From positions 1-64,000 of the forward strand of contig JAOWCC010000415.1 in the NCBI GenBank assembly GCA_030867875.1: 64,000 bases of DNA, written 5' to 3'. The notes beneath the pieces are model-generated. The model was not told the DNA's origin and ran no database searches. It worked only from the letters and a program-made list of their open reading frames with translations. Both the position numbers and the translations under genes were made by a program. Source of the DNA: Actinernus sp. WN-2022 (Eukaryota > Cnidaria > Anthozoa > Actiniaria > Actinernidae). Each line of letters starts with the position of its first letter. Positions within the stretch are counted from its first letter, which is position 1. Positions 8,068 to 21,516 of this stretch are shown in pieces.

Positions 8068-11000
8068 ACTCCTCCCCACCCCACACCACCCTCATAAAAT
8101 ACCTACAGATCAATTATTGGAAAGAAAGGCCAGAAAAGTCGTAAACTGTCATTTGCCCTTTCAAGAAAGCGGCAAAAACACGAGTAACTGGCTTTTAAAG
8201 CTTAAAGGCACACAAGAATTCTACGCTGTTTCCACAAAAGGAGCCCTAGAACCTAAAACCCCCTTTTGTGAAAACATGCTAGATCTTGTGTGCCTTTAGC
8301 TTTAAAAGCCAGTAACTCGTGTTTTTGCCGTTTTCTTGAAACGGCAAATGACAGTTGAAGACTTTAATGGCCTTTCTATCCCATAATTTACTTGTGTGAG
8401 ATCTATCCCATAATTTCTTTATTTGAGACCTAGAGGTTATGCTTAGGTTAGAAAAAGGCCATTTTCTGGTATTATTACTCAAAATACAGGAAACTTCCAT
8501 CCATTAAACGCAATCTACATGAAGAGAACGTTGTATTGCCGTATAGTGCATCGAAATCCATTGAAAGCTCGAGAAATGGCGCCACTTTGAAGATATTAGG
8601 GTACACAAGTAACTTTGAGAGATTAAGGTTAGGTTACAAAAAAAACACATTTTCGGATTTTCTACTCCAAATAGGGCAAAACTGGCACGCCAGTCTGAAA
8701 GTACAGGAAGAGGCCGTTGTATTGCCGTATAGTGCATCGAAATCCATTAAAAGGTCGAGAAATGGCGCCACTTTGAAATTTAGGTTACACAAGTAAATTA
8801 ATGCGTACTTGTTGGCTTTAAAAGCCAGTAACTCACTTTTCAACGTTTTGATCCCAAAAATGCACCTTTTTTCTCAGACCTAGTGGAAAATGTACATCTT
8901 TCACTAAGCAAATCGTTGCGCCATACGTCAGACAAAGTTGGTTTTTCGCGAAATTTTTTGAACTACTCCTCCCCACCCCACACCACCCTCATAAAATACC
9001 TACAGATCAATTATTGGAAAGAAAGGCCAGAAAAGTCGTAAACTGTCATTTGCCCTTTCAAGAAAGCGGCAAAAACACGAGTAACTGGCTTTTAAAGCTT
9101 AAAGGCACACAAGAATTCTACGCTGTTTCCACAAAAGGAGCCCTAGAACCTAAAACCCCCTTTTGTGAAAACATGCTAGATCTTGTGTGCCTTTAGCTTT
9201 AAAAGCCAGTAACTCGTGTTTTTGCCGTTTTCTTGAAACGGCAAATGACAGTTGAAGACTTTAATGGCCTTTCTATCCCATAATTTACTTGTGTGAGATC
9301 TATCCCATAATTTCTTTATTTGAGACCTAGAGGTTATGCTTAGGTTAGAAAAAGGCCATTTTCTGGTATTATTACTCAAAATACAGGAAACTTCCATCCA
9401 TTAAACGCAATCTACATGAAGAGAACGTTGTATTGCCGTATAGTGCATCGAAATCCATTGAAAGCTCGAGAAATGGCGCCACTTTGAAGATATTAGGGTA
9501 CACAAGTAACTTTGAGAGATTAAGGTTAGGTTACAAAAAAAACACATTTTCGGATTTTCTACTCCAAATAGGGCAAAACTGGCACGCCAGTCTGAAAGTA
9601 CAGGAAGAGGCCGTTGTATTGCCGTATAGTGCATCGAAATCCATTAAAAGGTCGAGAAATGGCGCCACTTTGAAATTTAGGTTACACAAGTAAATTAATG
9701 CGTACTTGTTGGCTTTAAAAGCCAGTAACTCACTTTTCAACGTTTTGATCCCAAAAATGCACCTTTTTTCTCAGACCTAGTGGAAAATGTACATCTTTCA
9801 CTAAGCAAATCGTTGCGCCATACGTCAGACAAAGTTGGTTTTTCGCGAAATTTTTTGAACTACTCCTCCCCACCCCACACCACCCTCATAAAATACCTAC
9901 AGATCAATTATTGGAAAGAAAGGCCAGAAAAGTCGTAAACTGTCATTTGCCCTTTCAAGAAAGCGGCAAAAACACGAGTAACTGGCTTTTAAAGCTTAAA
10001 GGCACACAAGAATTCTACGCTGTTTCCACAAAAGGAGCCCTAGAACCTAAAACCCCCTTTTGTGAAAACATGCTAGATCTTGTGTGCCTTTAGCTTTAAA
10101 AGCCAGTAACTCGTGTTTTTGCCGTTTTCTTGAAACGGCAAATGACAGTTGAAGACTTTAATGGCCTTTCTATCCCATAATTTACTTGTGTGAGATCTAT
10201 CCCATAATTTCTTTATTTGAGACCTAGAGGTTATGCTTAGGTTAGAAAAAGGCCATTTTCTGGTATTATTACTCAAAATACAGGAAACTTCCATCCATTA
10301 AACGCAATCTACATGAAGAGAACGTTGTATTGCCGTATAGTGCATCGAAATCCATTGAAAGCTCGAGAAATGGCGCCACTTTGAAGATATTAGGGTACAC
10401 AAGTAACTTTGAGAGATTAAGGTTAGGTTACAAAAAAAACACATTTTCGGATTTTCTACTCCAAATAGGGCAAAACTGGCACGCCAGTCTGAAAGTACAG
10501 GAAGAGGCCGTTGTATTGCCGTATAGTGCATCGAAATCCATTAAAAGGTCGAGAAATGGCGCCACTTTGAAATTTAGGTTACACAAGTAAATTAATGCGT
10601 ACTTGTTGGCTTTAAAAGCCAGTAACTCACTTTTCAACGTTTTGATCCCAAAAATGCACCTTTTTTCTCAGACCTAGTGGAAAATGTACATCTTTCACTA
10701 AGCAAATCGTTGCGCCATACGTCAGACAAAGTTGGTTTTTCGCGAAATTTTTTGAACTACTCCTCCCCACCCCACACCACCCTCATAAAATACCTACAGA
10801 TCAATTATTGGAAAGAAAGGCCAGAAAAGTCGTAAACTGTCATTTGCCCTTTCAAGAAAGCGGCAAAAACACGAGTAACTGGCTTTTAAAGCTTAAAGGC
10901 ACACAAGAATTCTACGCTGTTTCCACAAAAGGAGCCCTAGAACCTAAAACCCCCTTTTGTGAAAACATGCTAGATCTTGTGTGCCTTTAGCTTTAAAAGC

Positions 11001-14000
11001 CAGTAACTCGTGTTTTTGCCGTTTTCTTGAAACGGCAAATGACAGTTGAAGACTTTAATGGCCTTTCTATCCCATAATTTACTTGTGTGAGATCTATCCC
11101 ATAATTTCTTTATTTGAGACCTAGAGGTTATGCTTAGGTTAGAAAAAGGCCATTTTCTGGTATTATTACTCAAAATACAGGAAACTTCCATCCATTAAAC
11201 GCAATCTACATGAAGAGAACGTTGTATTGCCGTATAGTGCATCGAAATCCATTGAAAGCTCGAGAAATGGCGCCACTTTGAAGATATTAGGGTACACAAG
11301 TAACTTTGAGAGATTAAGGTTAGGTTACAAAAAAAACACATTTTCGGATTTTCTACTCCAAATAGGGCAAAACTGGCACGCCAGTCTGAAAGTACAGGAA
11401 GAGGCCGTTGTATTGCCGTATAGTGCATCGAAATCCATTAAAAGGTCGAGAAATGGCGCCACTTTGAAATTTAGGTTACACAAGTAAATTAATGCGTACT
11501 TGTTGGCTTTAAAAGCCAGTAACTCACTTTTCAACGTTTTGATCCCAAAAATGCACCTTTTTTCTCAGACCTAGTGGAAAATGTACATCTTTCACTAAGC
11601 AAATCGTTGCGCCATACGTCAGACAAAGTTGGTTTTTCGCGAAATTTTTTGAACTACTCCTCCCCACCCCACACCACCCTCATAAAATACCTACAGATCA
11701 ATTATTGGAAAGAAAGGCCAGAAAAGTCGTAAACTGTCATTTGCCCTTTCAAGAAAGCGGCAAAAACACGAGTAACTGGCTTTTAAAGCTTAAAGGCACA
11801 CAAGAATTCTACGCTGTTTCCACAAAAGGAGCCCTAGAACCTAAAACCCCCTTTTGTGAAAACATGCTAGATCTTGTGTGCCTTTAGCTTTAAAAGCCAG
11901 TAACTCGTGTTTTTGCCGTTTTCTTGAAACGGCAAATGACAGTTGAAGACTTTAATGGCCTTTCTATCCCATAATTTACTTGTGTGAGATCTATCCCATA
12001 ATTTCTTTATTTGAGACCTAGAGGTTATGCTTAGGTTAGAAAAAGGCCATTTTCTGGTATTATTACTCAAAATACAGGAAACTTCCATCCATTAAACGCA
12101 ATCTACATGAAGAGAACGTTGTATTGCCGTATAGTGCATCGAAATCCATTGAAAGCTCGAGAAATGGCGCCACTTTGAAGATATTAGGGTACACAAGTAA
12201 CTTTGAGAGATTAAGGTTAGGTTACAAAAAAAACACATTTTCGGATTTTCTACTCCAAATAGGGCAAAACTGGCACGCCAGTCTGAAAGTACAGGAAGAG
12301 GCCGTTGTATTGCCGTATAGTGCATCGAAATCCATTAAAAGGTCGAGAAATGGCGCCACTTTGAAATTTAGGTTACACAAGTAAATTAATGCGTACTTGT
12401 TGGCTTTAAAAGCCAGTAACTCACTTTTCAACGTTTTGATCCCAAAAATGCACCTTTTTTCTCAGACCTAGTGGAAAATGTACATCTTTCACTAAGCAAA
12501 TCGTTGCGCCATACGTCAGACAAAGTTGGTTTTTCGCGAAATTTTTTGAACTACTCCTCCCCACCCCACACCACCCTCATAAAATACCTACAGATCAATT
12601 ATTGGAAAGAAAGGCCAGAAAAGTCGTAAACTGTCATTTGCCCTTTCAAGAAAGCGGCAAAAACACGAGTAACTGGCTTTTAAAGCTTAAAGGCACACAA
12701 GAATTCTACGCTGTTTCCACAAAAGGAGCCCTAGAACCTAAAACCCCCTTTTGTGAAAACATGCTATATCTTGTGTGCCTTTAGCTTTAAAAGCCAGTAA
12801 CTCGTGTTTTTGCCGTTTTCTTGAAACGGCAAATGACAGTTGAAGACTTTAATGGCCTTTCTATCCCATAATTTACTTGTGTGAGATCTATCCCATAATT
12901 TCTTTATTTGAGACCTAGAGGTTATGCTTAGGTTAGAAAAAGGCCATTTTCTGGTATTATTACTCAAAATACAGGAAACTTCCATCCATTAAACGCAATC
13001 TACATGAAGAGAACGTTGTATTGCCGTATAGTGCATCGAAATCCATTGAAAGCTCGAGAAATGGCGCCACTTTGAAGATATTAGGGTACACAAGTAACTT
13101 TGAGAGATTAAGGTTAGGTTACAAAAAAAACACATTTTCGGATTTTCTACTCCAAATAGGGCAAAACTGGCACGCCAGTCTGAAAGTACAGGAAGAGGCC
13201 GTTGTATTGCCGTATAGTGCATCGAAATCCATTAAAAGGTCGAGAAATGGCGCCACTTTGAAATTTAGGTTACACAAGTAAATTAATGCGTACTTGTTGG
13301 CTTTAAAAGCCAGTAACTCACTTTTCAACGTTTTGATCCCAAAAATGCACCTTTTTTCTCAGACCTAGTGGAAAATGTACATCTTTCACTAAGCAAATCG
13401 TTGCGCCATACGTCAGACAAAGTTGGTTTTTCGCGAAATTTTTTGAACTACTCCTCCCCACCCCACACCACCCTCATAAAATACCTACAGATCAATTATT
13501 GGAAAGAAAGGCCAGAAAAGTCGTAAACTGTCATTTGCCCTTTCAAGAAAGCGGCAAAAACACGAGTAACTGGCTTTTAAAGCTTAAAGGCACACAAGAT
13601 CTACGCTGTTTCCACAAAAGGAGCCCTAGAACCTAAAACCCCCTTTTGTGAAAACATGCTAGATCTTGTGTGCCTTTAGCTTTAAAAGCCAGTAACTCGT
13701 GTTTTTGCCGTTTTCTTGAAACGGCAAATGACAGTTGAAGACTTTAATGGCCTTTCTATCCCATAATTTACTTGTGTGAGATCTATCCCATAATTTCTTT
13801 ATTTGAGACCTAGAGGTTATGCTTAGGTTAGAAAAAGGCCATTTTCTGGTATTATTACTCAAAATACAGGAAACTTCCATCCATTAAACGCAATCTACAT
13901 GAAGAGAACGTTGTATTGCCGTATAGTGCATCGAAATCCATTGAAAGCTCGAGAAATGGCGCCACTTTGAAGATATTAGGGTACACAAGTAACTTTGAGA

Positions 14001-14344
14001 GATTAAGGTTAGGTTACAAAAAAAACACATTTTCGGATTTTCTACTCCAAATAGGGCAAAACTGGCACGCCAGTCTGAAAGTACAGGAAGAGGCCGTTGT
14101 ATTGCCGTATAGTGCATCGAAATCCATTAAAAGGTCGAGAAATGGCGCCACTTTGAAATTTAGGTTACACAAGTAAATTAATGCGTACTTGTTGGCTTTA
14201 AAAGCCAGTAACTCACTTTTCAACGTTTTGATCCCAAAAATGCACCTTTTTTCTCAGACCTAGTGGAAAATGTACATCTTTCACTAAGCAAATCGTTGCG
14301 CCATACGTCAGACAAAGTTGGTTTTTCGCGAAATTTTTTGAACT
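8068..14344. repeat. Family F1, units 10-16 (five E, one E/T, one B)
   Basis: Unit starts are 8068, 8965, 9862, 10759, 11656, 12553 and 13450. Units 10-14 are plain type E at exactly 897 bp and look identical to one another. Unit 15 is type E with the CTATATCTT variant, and unit 16 is type B (895 bp). The order E-E-E-E-E-T-B resembles that of the next block, which is one E shorter. That suggests a local higher-order pattern with copy-number slippage, but with so few markers this is only suggestive. Confidence 0.92.
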
Positions 14345-17300
14345 ACTCCTCCCCACCCCACACCACCCTCATAAAATACCTACAGATCAATTATTGGAAA
14401 GAAAGGCCAGAAAAGTCGTAAACTGTCATTTGCCCTTTCAAGAAAGCGGCAAAAACACGAGTAACTGGCTTTTAAAGCTTAAAGGCACACAAGAATTCTA
14501 CGCTGTTTCCACAAAAGGAGCCCTAGAACCTAAAACCCCCTTTTGTGAAAACATGCTAGATCTTGTGTGCCTTTAGCTTTAAAAGCCAGTAACTCGTGTT
14601 TTTGCCGTTTTCTTGAAACGGCAAATGACAGTTGAAGACTTTAATGGCCTTTCTATCCCATAATTTACTTGTGTGAGATCTATCCCATAATTTCTTTATT
14701 TGAGACCTAGAGGTTATGCTTAGGTTAGAAAAAGGCCATTTTCTGGTATTATTACTCAAAATACAGGAAACTTCCATCCATTAAACGCAATCTACATGAA
14801 GAGAACGTTGTATTGCCGTATAGTGCATCGAAATCCATTGAAAGCTCGAGAAATGGCGCCACTTTGAAGATATTAGGGTACACAAGTAACTTTGAGAGAT
14901 TAAGGTTAGGTTACAAAAAAAACACATTTTCGGATTTTCTACTCCAAATAGGGCAAAACTGGCACGCCAGTCTGAAAGTACAGGAAGAGGCCGTTGTATT
15001 GCCGTATAGTGCATCGAAATCCATTAAAAGGTCGAGAAATGGCGCCACTTTGAAATTTAGGTTACACAAGTAAATTAATGCGTACTTGTTGGCTTTAAAA
15101 GCCAGTAACTCACTTTTCAACGTTTTGATCCCAAAAATGCACCTTTTTTCTCAGACCTAGTGGAAAATGTACATCTTTCACTAAGCAAATCGTTGCGCCA
15201 TACGTCAGACAAAGTTGGTTTTTCGCGAAATTTTTTGAACTACTCCTCCCCACCCCACACCACCCTCATAAAATACCTACAGATCAATTATTGGAAAGAA
15301 AGGCCAGAAAAGTCGTAAACTGTCATTTGCCCTTTCAAGAAAGCGGCAAAAACACGAGTAACTGGCTTTTAAAGCTTAAAGGCACACAAGAATTCTACGC
15401 TGTTTCCACAAAAGGAGCCCTAGAACCTAAAACCCCCTTTTGTGAAAACATGCTAGATCTTGTGTGCCTTTAGCTTTAAAAGCCAGTAACTCGTGTTTTT
15501 GCCGTTTTCTTGAAACGGCAAATGACAGTTGAAGACTTTAATGGCCTTTCTATCCCATAATTTACTTGTGTGAGATCTATCCCATAATTTCTTTATTTGA
15601 GACCTAGAGGTTATGCTTAGGTTAGAAAAAGGCCATTTTCTGGTATTATTACTCAAAATACAGGAAACTTCCATCCATTAAACGCAATCTACATGAAGAG
15701 AACGTTGTATTGCCGTATAGTGCATCGAAATCCATTGAAAGCTCGAGAAATGGCGCCACTTTGAAGATATTAGGGTACACAAGTAACTTTGAGAGATTAA
15801 GGTTAGGTTACAAAAAAAACACATTTTCGGATTTTCTACTCCAAATAGGGCAAAACTGGCACGCCAGTCTGAAAGTACAGGAAGAGGCCGTTGTATTGCC
15901 GTATAGTGCATCGAAATCCATTAAAAGGTCGAGAAATGGCGCCACTTTGAAATTTAGGTTACACAAGTAAATTAATGCGTACTTGTTGGCTTTAAAAGCC
16001 AGTAACTCACTTTTCAACGTTTTGATCCCAAAAATGCACCTTTTTTCTCAGACCTAGTGGAAAATGTACATCTTTCACTAAGCAAATCGTTGCGCCATAC
16101 GTCAGACAAAGTTGGTTTTTCGCGAAATTTTTTGAACTACTCCTCCCCACCCCACACCACCCTCATAAAATACCTACAGATCAATTATTGGAAAGAAAGG
16201 CCAGAAAAGTCGTAAACTGTCATTTGCCCTTTCAAGAAAGCGGCAAAAACACGAGTAACTGGCTTTTAAAGCTTAAAGGCACACAAGAATTCTACGCTGT
16301 TTCCACAAAAGGAGCCCTAGAACCTAAAACCCCCTTTTGTGAAAACATGCTAGATCTTGTGTGCCTTTAGCTTTAAAAGCCAGTAACTCGTGTTTTTGCC
16401 GTTTTCTTGAAACGGCAAATGACAGTTGAAGACTTTAATGGCCTTTCTATCCCATAATTTACTTGTGTGAGATCTATCCCATAATTTCTTTATTTGAGAC
16501 CTAGAGGTTATGCTTAGGTTAGAAAAAGGCCATTTTCTGGTATTATTACTCAAAATACAGGAAACTTCCATCCATTAAACGCAATCTACATGAAGAGAAC
16601 GTTGTATTGCCGTATAGTGCATCGAAATCCATTGAAAGCTCGAGAAATGGCGCCACTTTGAAGATATTAGGGTACACAAGTAACTTTGAGAGATTAAGGT
16701 TAGGTTACAAAAAAAACACATTTTCGGATTTTCTACTCCAAATAGGGCAAAACTGGCACGCCAGTCTGAAAGTACAGGAAGAGGCCGTTGTATTGCCGTA
16801 TAGTGCATCGAAATCCATTAAAAGGTCGAGAAATGGCGCCACTTTGAAATTTAGGTTACACAAGTAAATTAATGCGTACTTGTTGGCTTTAAAAGCCAGT
16901 AACTCACTTTTCAACGTTTTGATCCCAAAAATGCACCTTTTTTCTCAGACCTAGTGGAAAATGTACATCTTTCACTAAGCAAATCGTTGCGCCATACGTC
17001 AGACAAAGTTGGTTTTTCGCGAAATTTTTTGAACTACTCCTCCCCACCCCACACCACCCTCATAAAATACCTACAGATCAATTATTGGAAAGAAAGGCCA
17101 GAAAAGTCGTAAACTGTCATTTGCCCTTTCAAGAAAGCGGCAAAAACACGAGTAACTGGCTTTTAAAGCTTAAAGGCACACAAGAATTCTACGCTGTTTC
17201 CACAAAAGGAGCCCTAGAACCTAAAACCCCCTTTTGTGAAAACATGCTAGATCTTGTGTGCCTTTAGCTTTAAAAGCCAGTAACTCGTGTTTTTGCCGTT

Positions 17301-19724
17301 TTCTTGAAACGGCAAATGACAGTTGAAGACTTTAATGGCCTTTCTATCCCATAATTTACTTGTGTGAGATCTATCCCATAATTTCTTTATTTGAGACCTA
17401 GAGGTTATGCTTAGGTTAGAAAAAGGCCATTTTCTGGTATTATTACTCAAAATACAGGAAACTTCCATCCATTAAACGCAATCTACATGAAGAGAACGTT
17501 GTATTGCCGTATAGTGCATCGAAATCCATTGAAAGCTCGAGAAATGGCGCCACTTTGAAGATATTAGGGTACACAAGTAACTTTGAGAGATTAAGGTTAG
17601 GTTACAAAAAAAACACATTTTCGGATTTTCTACTCCAAATAGGGCAAAACTGGCACGCCAGTCTGAAAGTACAGGAAGAGGCCGTTGTATTGCCGTATAG
17701 TGCATCGAAATCCATTAAAAGGTCGAGAAATGGCGCCACTTTGAAATTTAGGTTACACAAGTAAATTAATGCGTACTTGTTGGCTTTAAAAGCCAGTAAC
17801 TCACTTTTCAACGTTTTGATCCCAAAAATGCACCTTTTTTCTCAGACCTAGTGGAAAATGTACATCTTTCACTAAGCAAATCGTTGCGCCATACGTCAGA
17901 CAAAGTTGGTTTTTCGCGAAATTTTTTGAACTACTCCTCCCCACCCCACACCACCCTCATAAAATACCTACAGATCAATTATTGGAAAGAAAGGCCAGAA
18001 AAGTCGTAAACTGTCATTTGCCCTTTCAAGAAAGCGGCAAAAACACGAGTAACTGGCTTTTAAAGCTTAAAGGCACACAAGAATTCTACGCTGTTTCCAC
18101 AAAAGGAGCCCTAGAACCTAAAACCCCCTTTTGTGAAAACATGCTATATCTTGTGTGCCTTTAGCTTTAAAAGCCAGTAACTCGTGTTTTTGCCGTTTTC
18201 TTGAAACGGCAAATGACAGTTGAAGACTTTAATGGCCTTTCTATCCCATAATTTACTTGTGTGAGATCTATCCCATAATTTCTTTATTTGAGACCTAGAG
18301 GTTATGCTTAGGTTAGAAAAAGGCCATTTTCTGGTATTATTACTCAAAATACAGGAAACTTCCATCCATTAAACGCAATCTACATGAAGAGAACGTTGTA
18401 TTGCCGTATAGTGCATCGAAATCCATTGAAAGCTCGAGAAATGGCGCCACTTTGAAGATATTAGGGTACACAAGTAACTTTGAGAGATTAAGGTTAGGTT
18501 ACAAAAAAAACACATTTTCGGATTTTCTACTCCAAATAGGGCAAAACTGGCACGCCAGTCTGAAAGTACAGGAAGAGGCCGTTGTATTGCCGTATAGTGC
18601 ATCGAAATCCATTAAAAGGTCGAGAAATGGCGCCACTTTGAAATTTAGGTTACACAAGTAAATTAATGCGTACTTGTTGGCTTTAAAAGCCAGTAACTCA
18701 CTTTTCAACGTTTTGATCCCAAAAATGCACCTTTTTTCTCAGACCTAGTGGAAAATGTACATCTTTCACTAAGCAAATCGTTGCGCCATACGTCAGACAA
18801 AGTTGGTTTTTCGCGAAATTTTTTGAACTACTCCTCCCCACCCCACACCACCCTCATAAAATACCTACAGATCAATTATTGGAAAGAAAGGCCAGAAAAG
18901 TCGTAAACTGTCATTTGCCCTTTCAAGAAAGCGGCAAAAACACGAGTAACTGGCTTTTAAAGCTTAAAGGCACACAAGATCTACGCTGTTTCCACAAAAG
19001 GAGCCCTAGAACCTAAAACCCCCTTTTGTGAAAACATGCTAGATCTTGTGTGCCTTTAGCTTTAAAAGCCAGTAACTCGTGTTTTTGCCGTTTTCTTGAA
19101 ACGGCAAATGACAGTTGAAGACTTTAATGGCCTTTCTATCCCATAATTTACTTGTGTGAGATCTATCCCATAATTTCTTTATTTGAGACCTAGAGGTTAT
19201 GCTTAGGTTAGAAAAAGGCCATTTTCTGGTATTATTACTCAAAATACAGGAAACTTCCATCCATTAAACGCAATCTACATGAAGAGAACGTTGTATTGCC
19301 GTATAGTGCATCGAAATCCATTGAAAGCTCGAGAAATGGCGCCACTTTGAAGATATTAGGGTACACAAGTAACTTTGAGAGATTAAGGTTAGGTTACAAA
19401 AAAAACACATTTTCGGATTTTCTACTCCAAATAGGGCAAAACTGGCACGCCAGTCTGAAAGTACAGGAAGAGGCCGTTGTATTGCCGTATAGTGCATCGA
19501 AATCCATTAAAAGGTCGAGAAATGGCGCCACTTTGAAATTTAGGTTACACAAGTAAATTAATGCGTACTTGTTGGCTTTAAAAGCCAGTAACTCACTTTT
19601 CAACGTTTTGATCCCAAAAATGCACCTTTTTTCTCAGACCTAGTGGAAAATGTACATCTTTCACTAAGCAAATCGTTGCGCCATACGTCAGGCAAAGTTG
19701 GTTTTTCGCGAAATTTTTTGAACT
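14345..19724. repeat. Family F1, units 17-22 (four E, one E/T, one B)
   Basis: Unit starts are 14345, 15242, 16139, 17036, 17933 and 18830. Units 17-20 are plain type E, unit 21 is E with the T variant (CTATATCTT), and unit 22 is type B. Unit 22 is also the first in the window to carry CAGGCAAAG (near 19690) instead of CAGACAAAG, the base that is fixed from unit 44 onward. The block mirrors units 10-16 minus one plain E unit. Confidence 0.92.
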
Positions 19725-21516
19725 ACTCCTCCCCACCCCACACCACCCTCATAAAATACCTACAGATCAATTATTGGAAAGAAAGGCCAGAAAAGTCGTA
19801 AACTGTCATTTGCCCTTTCAAGAAAGCGGCAAAAACACGAGTAACTGGCTTTTAAAGCTTAAAGGCACACAAGAATTCTACGCTGTTTCCACAAAAGGAG
19901 CCCTAGAACCTAAAACCCCCTTTTGTGAAAACATGCTATATCTTGTGTGCCTTTAGCTTTAAAAGCCAGTAACTCGTGTTTTTGCCGTTTTCTTGAAACG
20001 GCAAATGACAGTTGAAGACTTTAATGGCCTTTCTATCCCATAATTTACTTGTGTGAGATCTATCCCATAATTTCTTTATTTGAGACCTAGAGGTTATGCT
20101 TAGGTTAGAAAAAGGCCATTTTCTGGTATTATTACTCAAAATACAGGAAACTTCCATCCATTAAACGCAATCTACATGAAGAGAACGTTGTATTGCCGTA
20201 TAGTGCATCGAAATCCATTGAAAGCTCGAGAAATGGCGCCACTTTGAAGATATTAGGGTACACAAGTAACTTTGAGAGATTAAGGTTAGGTTACAAAAAA
20301 AACACATTTTCGGATTTTCTACTCCAAATAGGGCAAAACTGGCACGCCAGTCTGAAAGTACAGGAAGAGGCCGTTGTATTGCCGTATAGTGCATCGAAAT
20401 CCATTAAAAGGTCGAGAAATGGCGCCACTTTGAAATTTAGGTTACACAAGTAAATTAATGCGTACTTGTTGGCTTTAAAAGCCAGTAACTCACTTTTCAA
20501 CGTTTTGATCCCAAAAATGCACCTTTTTTCTCAGACCTAGTGGAAAATGTACATCTTTCACTAAGCAAATCGTTGCGCCATACGTCAGACAAAGTTGGTT
20601 TTTCGCGAAATTTTTTGAACTACTCCTCCCCACCCCACACCACCCTCATAAAATACCTACAGATCAATTATTGGAAAGAAAGGCCAGAAAAGTCGTAAAC
20701 TGTCATTTGCCCTTTCAAGAAAGCGGCAAAAACACGAGTAACTGGCTTTTAAAGCTTAAAGGCACACAAGATCTACGCTGTTTCCACAAAAGGAGCCCTA
20801 GAACCTAAAACCCCCTTTTGTGAAAACATGCTAGATCTTGTGTGCCTTTAGCTTTAAAAGCCAGTAACTCGTGTTTTTGCCGTTTTCTTGAAACGGCAAA
20901 TGACAGTTGAAGACTTTAATGGCCTTTCTATCCCATAATTTACTTGTGTGAGATCTATCCCATAATTTCTTTATTTGAGACCTAGAGGTTATGCTTAGGT
21001 TAGAAAAAGGCCATTTTCTGGTATTATTACTCAAAATACAGGAAACTTCCATCCATTAAACGCAATCTACATGAAGAGAACGTTGTATTGCCGTATAGTG
21101 CATCGAAATCCATTGAAAGCTCGAGAAATGGCGCCACTTTGAAGATATTAGGGTACACAAGTAACTTTGAGAGATTAAGGTTAGGTTACAAAAAAAACAC
21201 ATTTTCGGATTTTCTACTCCAAATAGGGCAAAACTGGCACGCCAGTCTGAAAGTACAGGAAGAGGCCGTTGTATTGCCGTATAGTGCATCGAAATCCATT
21301 AAAAGGTCGAGAAATGGCGCCACTTTGAAATTTAGGTTACACAAGTAAATTAATGCGTACTTGTTGGCTTTAAAAGCCAGTAACTCACTTTTCAACGTTT
21401 TGATCCCAAAAATGCACCTTTTTTCTCAGACCTAGTGGAAAATGTACATCTTTCACTAAGCAAATCGTTGCGCCATACGTCAGGCAAAGTTGGTTTTTCG
21501 CGAAATTTTTTGAACT
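19725..21516. repeat. Family F1, units 23-24
   Basis: Unit 23 starts at 19725 (897 bp, type E with the T variant, CAGACAAAG). Unit 24 starts at 20622 (895 bp, type B, CAGGCAAAG near 21482). The pair repeats the order T-variant E followed by B with G seen in units 21-22, so units 21-22 and 23-24 may be a local dimer duplication; they differ only at the G/T and A/G marker sites I followed. Confidence 0.9.
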
